Source: an uncultured Alphaproteobacteria bacterium (GTDB lineage Bacteria; Pseudomonadota; Alphaproteobacteria; GCA-2731375). Taken from it: a DNA stretch of 5,590 nt. The notes beneath the pieces are model-generated. The model worked only from the letters and a program-made list of their open reading frames with translations, did no database searches and had not been told where the DNA came from. The DNA is taken from assembly GCA_913049615.1 (NCBI GenBank), contig CAJWZI010000136.1:1-5590 (forward strand), in the 5' to 3' direction. The stretch's first letter is position 1, and each line of letters starts with the position of its first letter. Positions 1-5,590 of this stretch are shown in pieces. A program made the translations under genes and the position numbers.

Positions 1-2773
1 ATACTTCATATGTCTCTACGCCGTAGCCAAAAGCACCGGCCATGCCACAACAACTCGAAGTCACCGTATCCACCTCCACACCTGGAAAAAGACCCAAGAC
101 CACGTCCAACGACGACATGGTCTGATGAGCTTTTTGATGACAATGACCATGCACCAAAATCTTACCTATCGGCTTCAAATCCAGATCCAAGCGCCCCGCC
201 TCGTGTTCCCGTGCCAAATATTCTTCAAACAACATCGCCCGCTTCGCCAGGGCCTGAGCCGCGTCGTTATGTAAGACAGAGAGGAATTCGTCCCGCAAGG
301 TCAGCAAGCATGAGGGTTCCAGCCCCACTACCGGCACCCCTCGGTCCACGAATGGTTGCAGAGCAGACAACGTGCGTGCCATTTCCATGCGCGCCTGATC
401 TACCAGACCGGCTGACAGGAAGGTGCGGCCGCAACACAAGCCTCGTCCACCATCCGTGGATCTTGCCAGATGCACCCGTCTTCCTGCCGCCACCAAAACC
501 TCTACCGCGGCTCGCAAGTTCTCCGCCTCAAAATTACTATTGAAAGTATCTGCGAACAGCACAACTTCTGGTCCATTCGTGGGGCCAAAGGCATCCTCCG
601 TCGGATTGAAGGTATCGTGACGCCATTTTGGCAAAGGGCGCTTAGCTGTGAAACTAATTAACTTTTCGCTGAGCCATGCGAGGCCTGGGATCTGATCTCG
701 TAGATTCAATATCGGCCCCAGGCGGGCAGCCAAGGGCGCATACCGTGGCAAATAGGCCACCAACCTGTCATGAAGGGAAATGCCAGAATGTTTAGTGCGC
801 TGATACTGTAACTCTATCTTCATGGCCGCCATATCAACACCAACGGGGCATTCCCGCTTGCAGCCTTTGCAGCCGACACACAGGGACATGGCATCGGCCA
901 TAGCGTCGGAATGCAGCGCATCCGGCCCTAACTGGCCGGATAACCCTAGGCGCAACAGATTAGCCCGCCCTCGCGTAAGATGAGCCTCGTCTCGGGTCAC
1001 CTTGAATGAGGGGCACATAACGCTGGCTGAATTCAGATTGCGGCAAGCGCCGTTGTTGTTACACATCTCCACGGCCCTGGCAAAGCCACCCCAAGGGGAC
1101 CAGTCCAGCCCGGTTTCAAACGTTTCGGTGGTGTAATTCGGCTTGAAACGGAAAAGACGGCGGTCATCCATTTTTGGGGGATCGACTATCTTGCCCGGAT
1201 TGAACAGACCCTTGGGATCTAGGATACGCTTCACCTCAGTGAAATTATCCACCATTCGCTTACCGAACATCGGCAGGTGGAACTCCGACCGCGTCAGGCC
1301 GTCGCCATGTTCACCGGAATGGCTGCCTTTATATTCCCGCACCATGGCGAAGGCTTCTTCAGCCATGTCGCGCATCTTCACCGCGCCATCAGGGTCCTTA
1401 AGATTGACCACTGGGCGCACATGCAAACAACCGACCGAGGCATGGGCATACCAGGTACCTTCCGTACCGTGTTTATGGAAAACCTTAGTCAGGCGGTCGG
1501 TATAATCGGCCAGATCTTCTAGGCGCACCGCACAATCTTCGATGAATGAGATCGGCTTGCCGTCACCCTTCATGGACATCATGATGTTCAGGCCAGCTTT
1601 ACGCACTTCCCAGATGGCGGATTGGAAAGGAACGTCAGTGACCTCAACCACGGAGTTGGGAAAACCCAAATCGTCCAATAATTCCACCAATTGGGCCAGC
1701 TTTCTCTGCTGGTCACCGCTATCCTCTCCGGCAAACTCCACCAAAAGCAAGGCCGCCGGTTCGCCTTTAACAAAGCGTTCGATGGTGGGGCGGAATATGT
1801 CGATTTCCCGCGCAAGGTCGATCATGGTCCGATCCACCAGTTCCACCGCCGCCGGGTCAAGCTCTACGATATACTGCGTGGCGTCCATGGCTGCGTAGAA
1901 ATTGGGAAAATGACAAACGCCCAGGACCTTGTTCGCCGGCAAGGGCACCAAGTCTAGTTCTATAGCAATGGAAAAGGCCAACGTACCCTCCGACCCCACC
2001 AGCAGATGCGCCAGGTTTTCGGAGCCGGTTTCCGGAACAAGGGCATCAATGTTATAGCCGCCGACCCGGCGCTGCACGTTTGGAAAGCGCGCAGCAATCT
2101 CTCCCGCCTCACGCCGGCCCAGTTCCAACAGCGGTGTCGCAATTTCCCGATATCGGACCGGAAAATTGGTGGCCTGGAAATCTTCCGGAATTTGGCCGAA
2201 TTGCAGCCTACTGCCGTCGGCAAGGATGGCGTCGATGACGCGCACATTATCTACCATATTGCCGTAGCGGATGGACCGGGCGCCGCAGGAGTTGTTCGCC
2301 GTCATGCCCCCTATAGTGGCCCGCGACGAAGTTGAGACGTCCACAGGAAAGTAAAGACCGTGGGGTTTGAGATAGGCATTCAACTGATCCAGCACGACAC
2401 CCGGTTGCACCGTGACTCGCCGGTTCTCCTTATCCAATGAGATCATGCCGGAGAATTTCTTGGAGACGTCTAGCACAAGGGCCTCACCCACGGTCTGCCC
2501 ACATTGCGAAGTGCCGGCGCCCCGGGGCAGGATTGGAATGCCTTCGTCACCGGCAATCTGAATGGCACTGACTATGTCAGCCTCGCCTTCGGGGATCACC
2601 ACACCAATTGGTTCAATCTGGTAGATCGAGGCGTCGGTCGAATAGCGTCCCCGGCTTGCAGGATCAAATAGGATCTGGCCTTGCAGCTCCCGGCCCAGGC
2701 GGGCAGCAAGAGCACTGTCGCCAATGCGGCCAGTACCTGTGTACGGCGCGCCGATGTTTGCCTTGGTTATCAT
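1..2773 (-). CDS. FAD-binding and Fe-S oxidoreductase, YdiJ / D-2-hydroxyglutarate dehydrogenase-like (C-terminus cut by window edge)
   Basis: Read on the minus strand, the frame is open from the ATG at 2773 to the left edge (924 codons, no stop), so the C-terminus is missing. Related fused proteins are about 1,000 residues. The N-terminal half is a flavoprotein of the FAD_binding_4 plus FAD-oxidase_C type: PP-loop PRGAGTSQCGQ (residues 83-93), NNSCGARS around Cys163, GSEGTL (260-265). The metal-site motif HASVGCLH places His444 and His451, and HSGEHGDG (485-492) supplies Glu488, matching the His/His/Glu metal ligands of D-2-hydroxyglutarate dehydrogenases. The C-terminal half is an electron-transfer module: CNNNGACR (Cys571, Cys577) then CPSF (Cys587); a classic 4Fe-4S motif C632-x2-C635-x2-C638-x3-C642-P; then two cysteine-rich CCG-type repeats with C780-C781-G, Cys822, Cys878 in GHCHQK, and C908-C909-G. 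Expected role: membrane-associated oxidation of a D-2-hydroxy acid (D-2-hydroxyglutarate or D-lactate), passing electrons through Fe-S clusters to an acceptor. The substrate cannot be fixed from sequence. The start overlaps the synthetase stop and has only a weak Shine-Dalgarno, so translational coupling is likely. Confidence 0.9.
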   Translation of the reverse strand, partial: MITKANIGAPYTGTGRIGDSALAARLGRELQGQILFDPASRGRYSTDASIYQIEPIGVVIPEGEADIVSAIQIAGDEGIPILPRGAGTSQCGQTVGEALVLDVSKKFSGMISLDKENRRVTVQPGVVLDQLNAYLKPHGLYFPVDVSTSSRATIGGMTANNSCGARSIRYGNMVDNVRVIDAILADGSRLQFGQIPEDFQATNFPVRYREIATPLLELGRREAGEIAARFPNVQRRVGGYNIDALVPETGSENLAHLLVGSEGTLAFSIAIELDLVPLPANKVLGVCHFPNFYAAMDATQYIVELDPAAVELVDRTMIDLAREIDIFRPTIERFVKGEPAALLLVEFAGEDSGDQQRKLAQLVELLDDLGFPNSVVEVTDVPFQSAIWEVRKAGLNIMMSMKGDGKPISFIEDCAVRLEDLADYTDRLTKVFHKHGTEGTWYAHASVGCLHVRPVVNLKDPDGAVKMRDMAEEAFAMVREYKGSHSGEHGDGLTRSEFHLPMFGKRMVDNFTEVKRILDPKGLFNPGKIVDPPKMDDRRLFRFKPNYTTETFETGLDWSPWGGFARAVEMCNNNGACRNLNSASVMCPSFKVTRDEAHLTRGRANLLRLGLSGQLGPDALHSDAMADAMSLCVGCKGCKRECPVGVDMAAMKIELQYQRTKHSGISLHDRLVAYLPRYAPLAARLGPILNLRDQIPGLAWLSEKLISFTAKRPLPKWRHDTFNPTEDAFGPTNGPEVVLFADTFNSNFEAENLRAAVEVLVAAGRRVHLARSTDGGRGLCCGRTFLSAGLVDQARMEMARTLSALQPFVDRGVPVVGLEPSCLLTLRDEFLSVLHNDAAQALAKRAMLFEEYLAREHEAGRLDLDLKPIGKILVHGHCHQKAHQTMSSLDVVLGLFPGVEVDTVTSSCCGMAGAFGYGVETYEV

Positions 2774-4398
2774 CCTAAGTCCCGCACGCGCTCCCGCAGG
2801 ACGAATTTTTGGATTTTTCCTGTGGAGGTCTTGGGCAGGTCGTCGAACACCACCCGGCGTGGGCATTTGTAGTGAGCCATTTTATTCCGGCAAAATTCGA
2901 TGATTTCTTCAGGTGTTGCTTCCTCGCCTGGTTTCAGTTCGATAAACGCCGTGGGCGTCTCACCCCATTTCTCCGATGGGGTGGCGACCACCGCCACAGC
3001 GGCAATCTTGCTGTTAGTGTAAAGGGTATCTTCTACCTCGATGGAAGAGATGTTCTCACCTCCAGAAATAATGATATCCTTTGAGCGATCCTTCAGCTCT
3101 ACATAGCCATCAGGATGCCAGACCCCCAAATCGCCAGAATGGAACCAACCGCCTTCGAAGGCCTCCTGCGTCGCCTTAGGATTCTTCAAATAGCCCTTCA
3201 TCGTCACATTGCCGCGCATAAACACTTCGCCCATGCTCTCCCCATCCATGGGGACAGGTTTCATCGTCTCGGGATCGGCCACCATCATGGCTTCCTGCAC
3301 TGTATAAGCAACACCCTGTCGGGCCTTCAGGCGCGCCTGTTCATCTAGTGACAACTCGTCCCATTCAGACTTCCAGGCACTTATCACGCAGGGACCTAGA
3401 ACTTCAGTAAGCCCATAGACGTGTGTGACATTGAAACCTGCGCGGGCCATGTCCGCCAGGACGGTGGCAGGAGGCGGTGCGGCGGCGGTGAACATGTTTA
3501 CCATATGGGGCAGGTCCTGCTTATCCTCTTCAGAAGCACCAGCGATTAGCTGCATGACGATGGGTGCTCCGCACATGTGTGTCACCTTGTGATCAGCGAT
3601 GGCGCCGTAAATATCTTTGGCTATCACGCTGCGCAGGCAGACATGCGTGCCAGCGATAGCAGTGATGGACCATGGGAAACACCAGCCATTGCAATGGAAC
3701 ATTGGCAGGGTCCACAAATACACCGGGTGGGCCGACATGTGCCAAGACATGATATTCCCCACGGCGTTCAGATACGTACCCCGGTGACTGTAGACAACGC
3801 CCTTTGGGTTCCCTGTAGTGCCGGACGTATAGTTCAAAGAGATGGCATCCCATTCATTCTCCGGGGGACCCCATTGGTGGTCCTCGTCTCCTGTTTCGAG
3901 GAAGGCCTCGTAATTCATCTCACCTAGGGATTTGCCGCCCGGGCCGTTTGGGTCCTCGATATCGACAACGATGGGCCGGTGCGCGACCTTCTCCAAGGCT
4001 TCCTCGATGACCGGACTGAATTCTGTATCCGTGATTAGCAACTTGCATTCCCCGTGATCCAGAATGAAGGCAATTTCCGTAGCGTTTAGGCGGTAGTTCA
4101 AGGCATTTAAAACAGCCCCCTGCATGGGCACACCAAACGTTGCCTCGAAGGCAGCTGTGACGTTGGGCGCCATTACGGAGACCGTATTACCCTTGCCAAT
4201 GCCCCGTTTTGCCAGAGCGGAGGACAAGCGGATACAGCGTTTCTGAGTCTCGGCCCAAGTAAAGCGCCGTCCGCCGTCGATCACCGAGGTATAGTCGGGG
4301 TACGTCCAAGCCGCCTTGGCCAAGAATGACAAGGGTGAGAGAGCCTGATAATTAGCCACCGTAATGGGTAAATCGGTCTCGTAAGGATTAGCGCTCAT
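2770..4398 (-). CDS. AMP-forming acyl-CoA synthetase (fatty-acid/carboxylate-CoA ligase, AAE/DmdB-like)
   Basis: Complete 542-residue member of the ANL adenylate-forming superfamily, of normal length. It activates a carboxylic acid with ATP to an acyl-adenylate and then transfers it to CoA in the cytoplasm. Visible motifs in order: P-loop YTSGTTGNPKG (190-200); PMFHCNGWCFPW (232-243), typical of the subgroup holding plant acyl-activating enzymes and bacterial medium/short-chain ligases such as the methylmercaptopropionate ligase DmdB; YGLTE (328-332); SGDLG with the ATP-ribose-binding Asp423; the hinge region KDRSKD with Arg438; GGEN (446-449); and PKTSTGKIQK with catalytic Lys528. All core residues are present, so the enzyme should be active. 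There is no signal peptide or membrane segment. The ATG at 4398 is supported by AGGAG six bases upstream. It is the first gene of a two-gene operon and overlaps the flavoprotein gene by four bases. The exact acid (fatty, aromatic, branched or thioether) cannot be assigned; DmdB is a nearest-type comparison, not an identification. Confidence 0.93.
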   Translation of the reverse strand: MSANPYETDLPITVANYQALSPLSFLAKAAWTYPDYTSVIDGGRRFTWAETQKRCIRLSSALAKRGIGKGNTVSVMAPNVTAAFEATFGVPMQGAVLNALNYRLNATEIAFILDHGECKLLITDTEFSPVIEEALEKVAHRPIVVDIEDPNGPGGKSLGEMNYEAFLETGDEDHQWGPPENEWDAISLNYTSGTTGNPKGVVYSHRGTYLNAVGNIMSWHMSAHPVYLWTLPMFHCNGWCFPWSITAIAGTHVCLRSVIAKDIYGAIADHKVTHMCGAPIVMQLIAGASEEDKQDLPHMVNMFTAAAPPPATVLADMARAGFNVTHVYGLTEVLGPCVISAWKSEWDELSLDEQARLKARQGVAYTVQEAMMVADPETMKPVPMDGESMGEVFMRGNVTMKGYLKNPKATQEAFEGGWFHSGDLGVWHPDGYVELKDRSKDIIISGGENISSIEVEDTLYTNSKIAAVAVVATPSEKWGETPTAFIELKPGEEATPEEIIEFCRNKMAHYKCPRRVVFDDLPKTSTGKIQKFVLRERVRDLG

Positions 4399-4404
4399 AT
4401 CCGA

Positions 4405-4409
4405 CTCCT
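4405..4409 (-). promoter_or_regulatory. Shine-Dalgarno of the acyl-CoA synthetase
   Basis: On the minus strand this reads AGGAG, six bases before the ATG at 4398. It is a near-consensus ribosome-binding site at good spacing and decides the start of the synthetase gene. Confidence 0.75.
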
Positions 4410-4438
4410 ACTCTCAAAGGCGAGCAAGCAACTTATCG

Positions 4439-4468
4439 TTTAGAGCCCGATTTGCCAACGTTTGCCAA
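4439..4468 (-). promoter_or_regulatory. Candidate promoter of the synthetase-oxidoreductase operon
   Basis: On the minus strand a -35-like TTGGCA (4468-4463) and a -10-like TCTAAA (4444-4439) are separated by 18 bases. Transcription would start near 4432 and give a leader of about 33 bases that includes the AGGAG. Each box has four or five of six consensus bases. This is a visual match only. The -35 box falls inside the tandem TTTGCCAA repeat, so a protein bound there could block or modulate this promoter. Confidence 0.3.
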
Positions 4469-4470
4469 AG
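4451..4470. repeat. Tandem TTTGCCAA repeat, 10-base period (possible operator)
   Basis: The plus strand reads TTTGCCAACG followed by TTTGCCAAAG: two copies of a 10-base unit differing at one position. The core TTTGCCAAA is itself nearly palindromic (TTTG-N-CAAA), so each copy could be a half-site or a small complete site. The 10-base period would place both copies on the same DNA face. It lies 52 to 72 bases upstream of the synthetase ATG and overlaps the candidate -35 box, a usual place for a regulator site. No regulator gene is visible in the window. Confidence 0.4.
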
Positions 4471-4546
4471 ACATTGTGCGAGCATTTATGTTTTTGAGAA
4501 GTTGTAGCTTATTAATTTCTCGAGACGGATCAGATAGTGTGTAACC

Positions 4547-4552
4547 TATAAA
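4547..4552 (+). promoter_or_regulatory. Possible -10 element of the tRNA-Arg gene
   Basis: TATAAA lies 23 bases before the mature 5' end of the tRNA in an AT-rich stretch. A start near 4559 would give a short precursor leader of about 17 bases. No convincing -35 box sits 16-18 bases upstream, so this is tentative. Confidence 0.25.
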
Positions 4553-4575
4553 ATTTTGATATTGAATATTGGGAT

Positions 4576-4652
4576 GCGCCCGTAGCTCAGCTGGATAGAG
4601 CACTTGATTCCTAATCAAGGGGTCGCAGGTTCGAGTCCTGCCGGGCGCGCCA
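4576..4652 (+). tRNA. tRNA-Arg (anticodon CCT)
   Basis: A full 77-base cloverleaf is visible, including an encoded CCA. The acceptor stem GCGCCCG (4576-4582) pairs perfectly with CGGGCGC (4642-4648), followed by discriminator G and CCA (4650-4652). The D arm is GCTC/GAGC with loop AGCTGGATA. The anticodon stem CTTGA/TCAAG closes the seven-base loop TTCCTAA, putting anticodon CCT at 4610-4612, which reads the arginine codon AGG. The variable region is GGGTC. The T arm is GCAGG/CCTGC with loop TTCGAGT. All stems are fully paired, so the gene is expected to be functional. It stands alone between two divergent gene groups. tRNA-Arg genes are common integration sites for mobile elements, which matters because of the possible integrase relic just downstream. 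Confidence 0.97.
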
Positions 4653-4750
4653 ATACCCCTTTGAAATCGTTGGAACTTCTTTAAACGTTTCCCCAGACAT
4701 ATCCCAAAAATTCGGCGATGTCACACCACAGTCACAATGGGGTGTGTCCA

Positions 4751-4855
4751 ATGGCAAGCATTCGAAGTCGTAATAGCCAATACCAGGGACAATTCCGAAG
4801 GGCTGGTTTGGGCTTAAATTTTTTGGTCCGGCATTTGAGCTTCAATTCGCGCTGA
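4751..4855 (+). pseudogene. Possible remnant of a phage-type integrase N-terminus
   Basis: A 34-codon frame starts ATG at 4751 and ends TGA at 4853-4855, with GGGGTG about six bases before the start. It begins MASIRSRN and continues to QGQFRRAG. This is the pattern (MA-x-I-R-x-R followed by a Q-x-Q-x-R-R-x-G strand) seen at the start of many tyrosine recombinases of phages and genomic islands, the arm-type DNA-binding domain. The likeness stops after about residue 20. The remainder (GLNFLVRH onward) does not look like an integrase, and neither other forward frame picks it up, so it would be a truncated relic without a catalytic domain. Its place 98 bases past the 3' end of a tRNA gene, on the same strand, supports this reading. 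The match is short and judged by eye, so chance remains possible. Confidence 0.35.
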
Positions 4856-4941
4856 TGTTTTGCGGCCCAGCCGTTATAAACTTTCTCGTAAAATTGGCAG
4901 GTTCATTGCAGAATTGCTGGATAGGAGCGTAGTACACGTCA

Positions 4942-5061
4942 ATGTTTAGAAACTACTGGGATTGGCATCAGGAATTTGCTGAAAGAAACCCACGTATACT
5001 ATTCAATCGTGGATTTAGTGCAGTTCAGGGCTTGGCGATTGGGCAACTGATCGGATATTGA
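4942..5061 (+). CDS. Small open frame of 39 residues, not recognised
   Basis: ATG at 4942 opens a 39-codon frame ending TGA at 5059-5061. It begins MFRNYWDWHQEF, rich in aromatic residues, and ends with a mildly hydrophobic GLAIGQLIGY. The nearest purine-rich motif (GGAG at 4923-4926) is 15 bases away, too far for a good ribosome-binding site. I recognise no family. It may be a short peptide, a fragment of a decayed gene or, most probably, a chance frame. It also overlaps the possible promoter of the alcohol dehydrogenase, which argues against coding. Confidence 0.12.
   Translation: MFRNYWDWHQEFAERNPRILFNRGFSAVQGLAIGQLIGY
4995..5000 (+). promoter_or_regulatory. Possible -10 element for the alcohol dehydrogenase
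   Basis: TATACT matches the sigma-70 -10 consensus at five of six positions. A start near 5007 would give a leader of about 108 bases. The region 16-18 bases upstream has no good -35 box (GAATTT, or a TTTGCT spaced only 14 bases away), so an activator or a different sigma factor might be needed if it is used at all. Confidence 0.3.
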
Positions 5062-5114
5062 ATCTGGGAAGACTGAAATTTGATTTGCTCCCCATTTCTT
5101 CAGGATTTGCAAGC

Positions 5115-5590
5115 ATGACGGTATCTAGATCCGGTAGCTGGAATTTTCCCACCAGAGTGCAGTTCGGGCCAGGCCTGATATCCGGGCTTCCGGCAGCCTG
5201 TCGCGAGTTGGGCATGACACGACCCTTGCTGGTTACTGATGAAGGGTTGGCTGATTTATCCATGGTCCGCGATGCCATCGCGCGCAATTCTGCCGATGGC
5301 CTACCTACCGGCCTATATGCAGAGGTCCAAGGCAATCCGACCTTGGCCAATGTTGTTGGCGGGGTCGCAGCCTATCGTAATGGCAGCCACGATGGCGTAA
5401 TTGCTTTCGGTGGTGGTTCGGCCTTGGATGCAGCCAAAACCGTGGCCCTGATGGTAGCCCAGGACAGGTCGCTGTGGGATTTTGAGGATGTTGACGATAA
5501 CTGGATGCGGGTAAAAACTGATGGCCTAGCACCCGTCGTGGCGGTGCCTACAACATCGGGCACAGGTTCGGAAGTGGGGCGTTCCAGTGT
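5115..5590 (+). CDS. Iron-containing (group III) alcohol dehydrogenase, N-terminal part
   Basis: The frame opens at ATG 5115 and runs off the right edge after 158 full codons, roughly 40% of the usual 380-400 residues. The N-terminal nucleotide-binding domain is clear: FGPG (17-20), a beta strand ending LLVTDEG (38-44), GNP (73-75), the signature GGGSALDAAK (99-108) that binds the NAD(P) pyrophosphate, and PTTSGTGSEV (145-154). The Asp/His iron ligands lie past the window end and cannot be checked. Expected role: cytoplasmic NAD(P)-linked interconversion of an alcohol and its aldehyde or ketone. The GSEVGRSS continuation differs from the GSETT of hydroxyacid-oxoacid transhydrogenase (ADHFE1), so I do not assign that activity. 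ATG 5115 is preferred because it sits just before the conserved WNFPT...FGPG region and has AGGA (5102-5105) nine bases upstream. The frame extends back without an ATG to a TAG at 5016-5018, with a TTG at 5058 as a less likely start. Confidence 0.9.
   Translation, partial: MTVSRSGSWNFPTRVQFGPGLISGLPAACRELGMTRPLLVTDEGLADLSMVRDAIARNSADGLPTGLYAEVQGNPTLANVVGGVAAYRNGSHDGVIAFGGGSALDAAKTVALMVAQDRSLWDFEDVDDNWMRVKTDGLAPVVAVPTTSGTGSEVGRSS

Larger units (their letters stand above)
4653..5114. other. Intergenic region between tRNA-Arg and the alcohol dehydrogenase
   Basis: This 462-base stretch looks richer in A and T than the flanking genes and contains no intact recognisable gene. It holds a short frame resembling an integrase N-terminus (4751-4855), an unrecognised 39-codon frame (4942-5061), and a -10-like TATACT at 4995-5000 that could serve the alcohol dehydrogenase. 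CACACC at 4722-4727 can pair with GGTGTG at 4741-4746 around a 13-base loop, but no T-run follows. I see no copy of the tRNA 3' end here that would mark a second attachment site. Confidence 0.6.

Noticed and set aside
10..543. Plus-strand frame of 177 codons, proline- and arginine-rich
   Set aside because: It lies wholly antisense to the C-terminal Fe-S half of the flavoprotein, whose frame has conserved CCG and GHCHQK motifs here. The proline/arginine-rich composition is that of an antisense shadow.
1143..2335. Several plus- and minus-strand frames of 75-120 codons
   Set aside because: All lie inside the flavoprotein gene in other frames. The true frame carries recognisable motifs (HSGEHGDG, GSEGTL, CNNNGACR) through this stretch, while these frames show no family motif.
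2809..3927. Plus-strand frames and an 86-codon minus-strand frame within the synthetase gene
   Set aside because: They are shadows of the acyl-CoA synthetase, whose complete motif set is in the other minus-strand frame.
4496..4521. Imperfect hairpin GAGAAGTTG / TAATTTCTC next to an 8-base palindrome TCTCGAGA (4518-4525)
   Set aside because: The pairing relies on G-U pairs on one strand only, no T-run follows, and no transcript is expected to end here, so it is neither a terminator nor a clear operator.
4433..4618. Minus-strand 61-codon frame
   Set aside because: It runs antisense through the tRNA-Arg gene and across the likely operon promoter. It has no recognisable domain, and its N-terminal residues are just the complement of the tRNA.
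4722..4746. CACACC...GGTGTG inverted repeat after the tRNA, considered as the tRNA terminator
   Set aside because: A six-base stem with a 13-base loop and no U-tract is too weak to be called an intrinsic terminator.
5015..5563. Minus-strand frames of 63-111 codons at the right edge
   Set aside because: They are antisense to the alcohol dehydrogenase, which has the GGGSALDAAK and PTTSGTGSEV signatures in the plus frame.
1..5590. CRISPR array, insertion sequence, toxin-antitoxin or defence genes
   Set aside because: I found no regularly spaced repeats, no terminal inverted repeats around a transposase and no such gene families. Nearly all of the window outside 4399-5114 is accounted for by three metabolic genes.

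Overview
The window looks like a piece of a mid-GC proteobacterial chromosome, most likely from an alphaproteobacterium of the Rhodospirillales kind. This rests on overall protein style and a tRNA gene with an encoded CCA end. It is an inference, because no taxonomic marker such as rRNA is present.

Left part (1-4398, minus strand): two genes form a tight operon. The upstream gene is a complete 542-residue AMP-forming acyl-CoA synthetase (4398 to 2770). Its TGA stop overlaps the ATG of the second gene in an ATGA (2770-2773). The second gene encodes a large fused FAD-binding and iron-sulfur oxidoreductase of the YdiJ / D-2-hydroxyglutarate dehydrogenase / Dld-II type. It reads open for 924 codons and runs off the left edge, so its C-terminus is missing. 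The plus-strand reading frames across this half are shadows of these two genes.

Middle (4399-5114): a 716-base divergent intergenic region. It carries a good Shine-Dalgarno for the synthetase, a tandem TTTGCCAA repeat with a 10-base period in its likely promoter, and a well-formed tRNA-Arg(CCT) gene on the plus strand (4576-4652). The 462 bases between the tRNA and the next gene hold no intact recognisable gene. They do contain a 34-codon frame whose first 20 or so residues resemble the N-terminus of a phage-type tyrosine integrase. This lies about 100 bases beyond the tRNA 3' end, where a relic of an integrated element would be expected. A second, unconvincing 39-codon frame lies further on.

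Right edge (5115-5590, plus strand): the N-terminal 158 codons of an iron-containing (group III) alcohol dehydrogenase, cut by the window end.

Together the genes suggest catabolism of organic acids and alcohols: CoA activation of a carboxylic acid, flavin-linked oxidation of a D-2-hydroxy acid, and NAD(P)-linked alcohol oxidation or aldehyde reduction. The two minus-strand genes are almost certainly co-expressed. The alcohol dehydrogenase is transcribed divergently, so a shared pathway with it is only a possibility. I see no CRISPR array, insertion sequence, defence system or clearly new system; the possible integrase relic and the repeat upstream of the synthetase are the parts most worth a second look.
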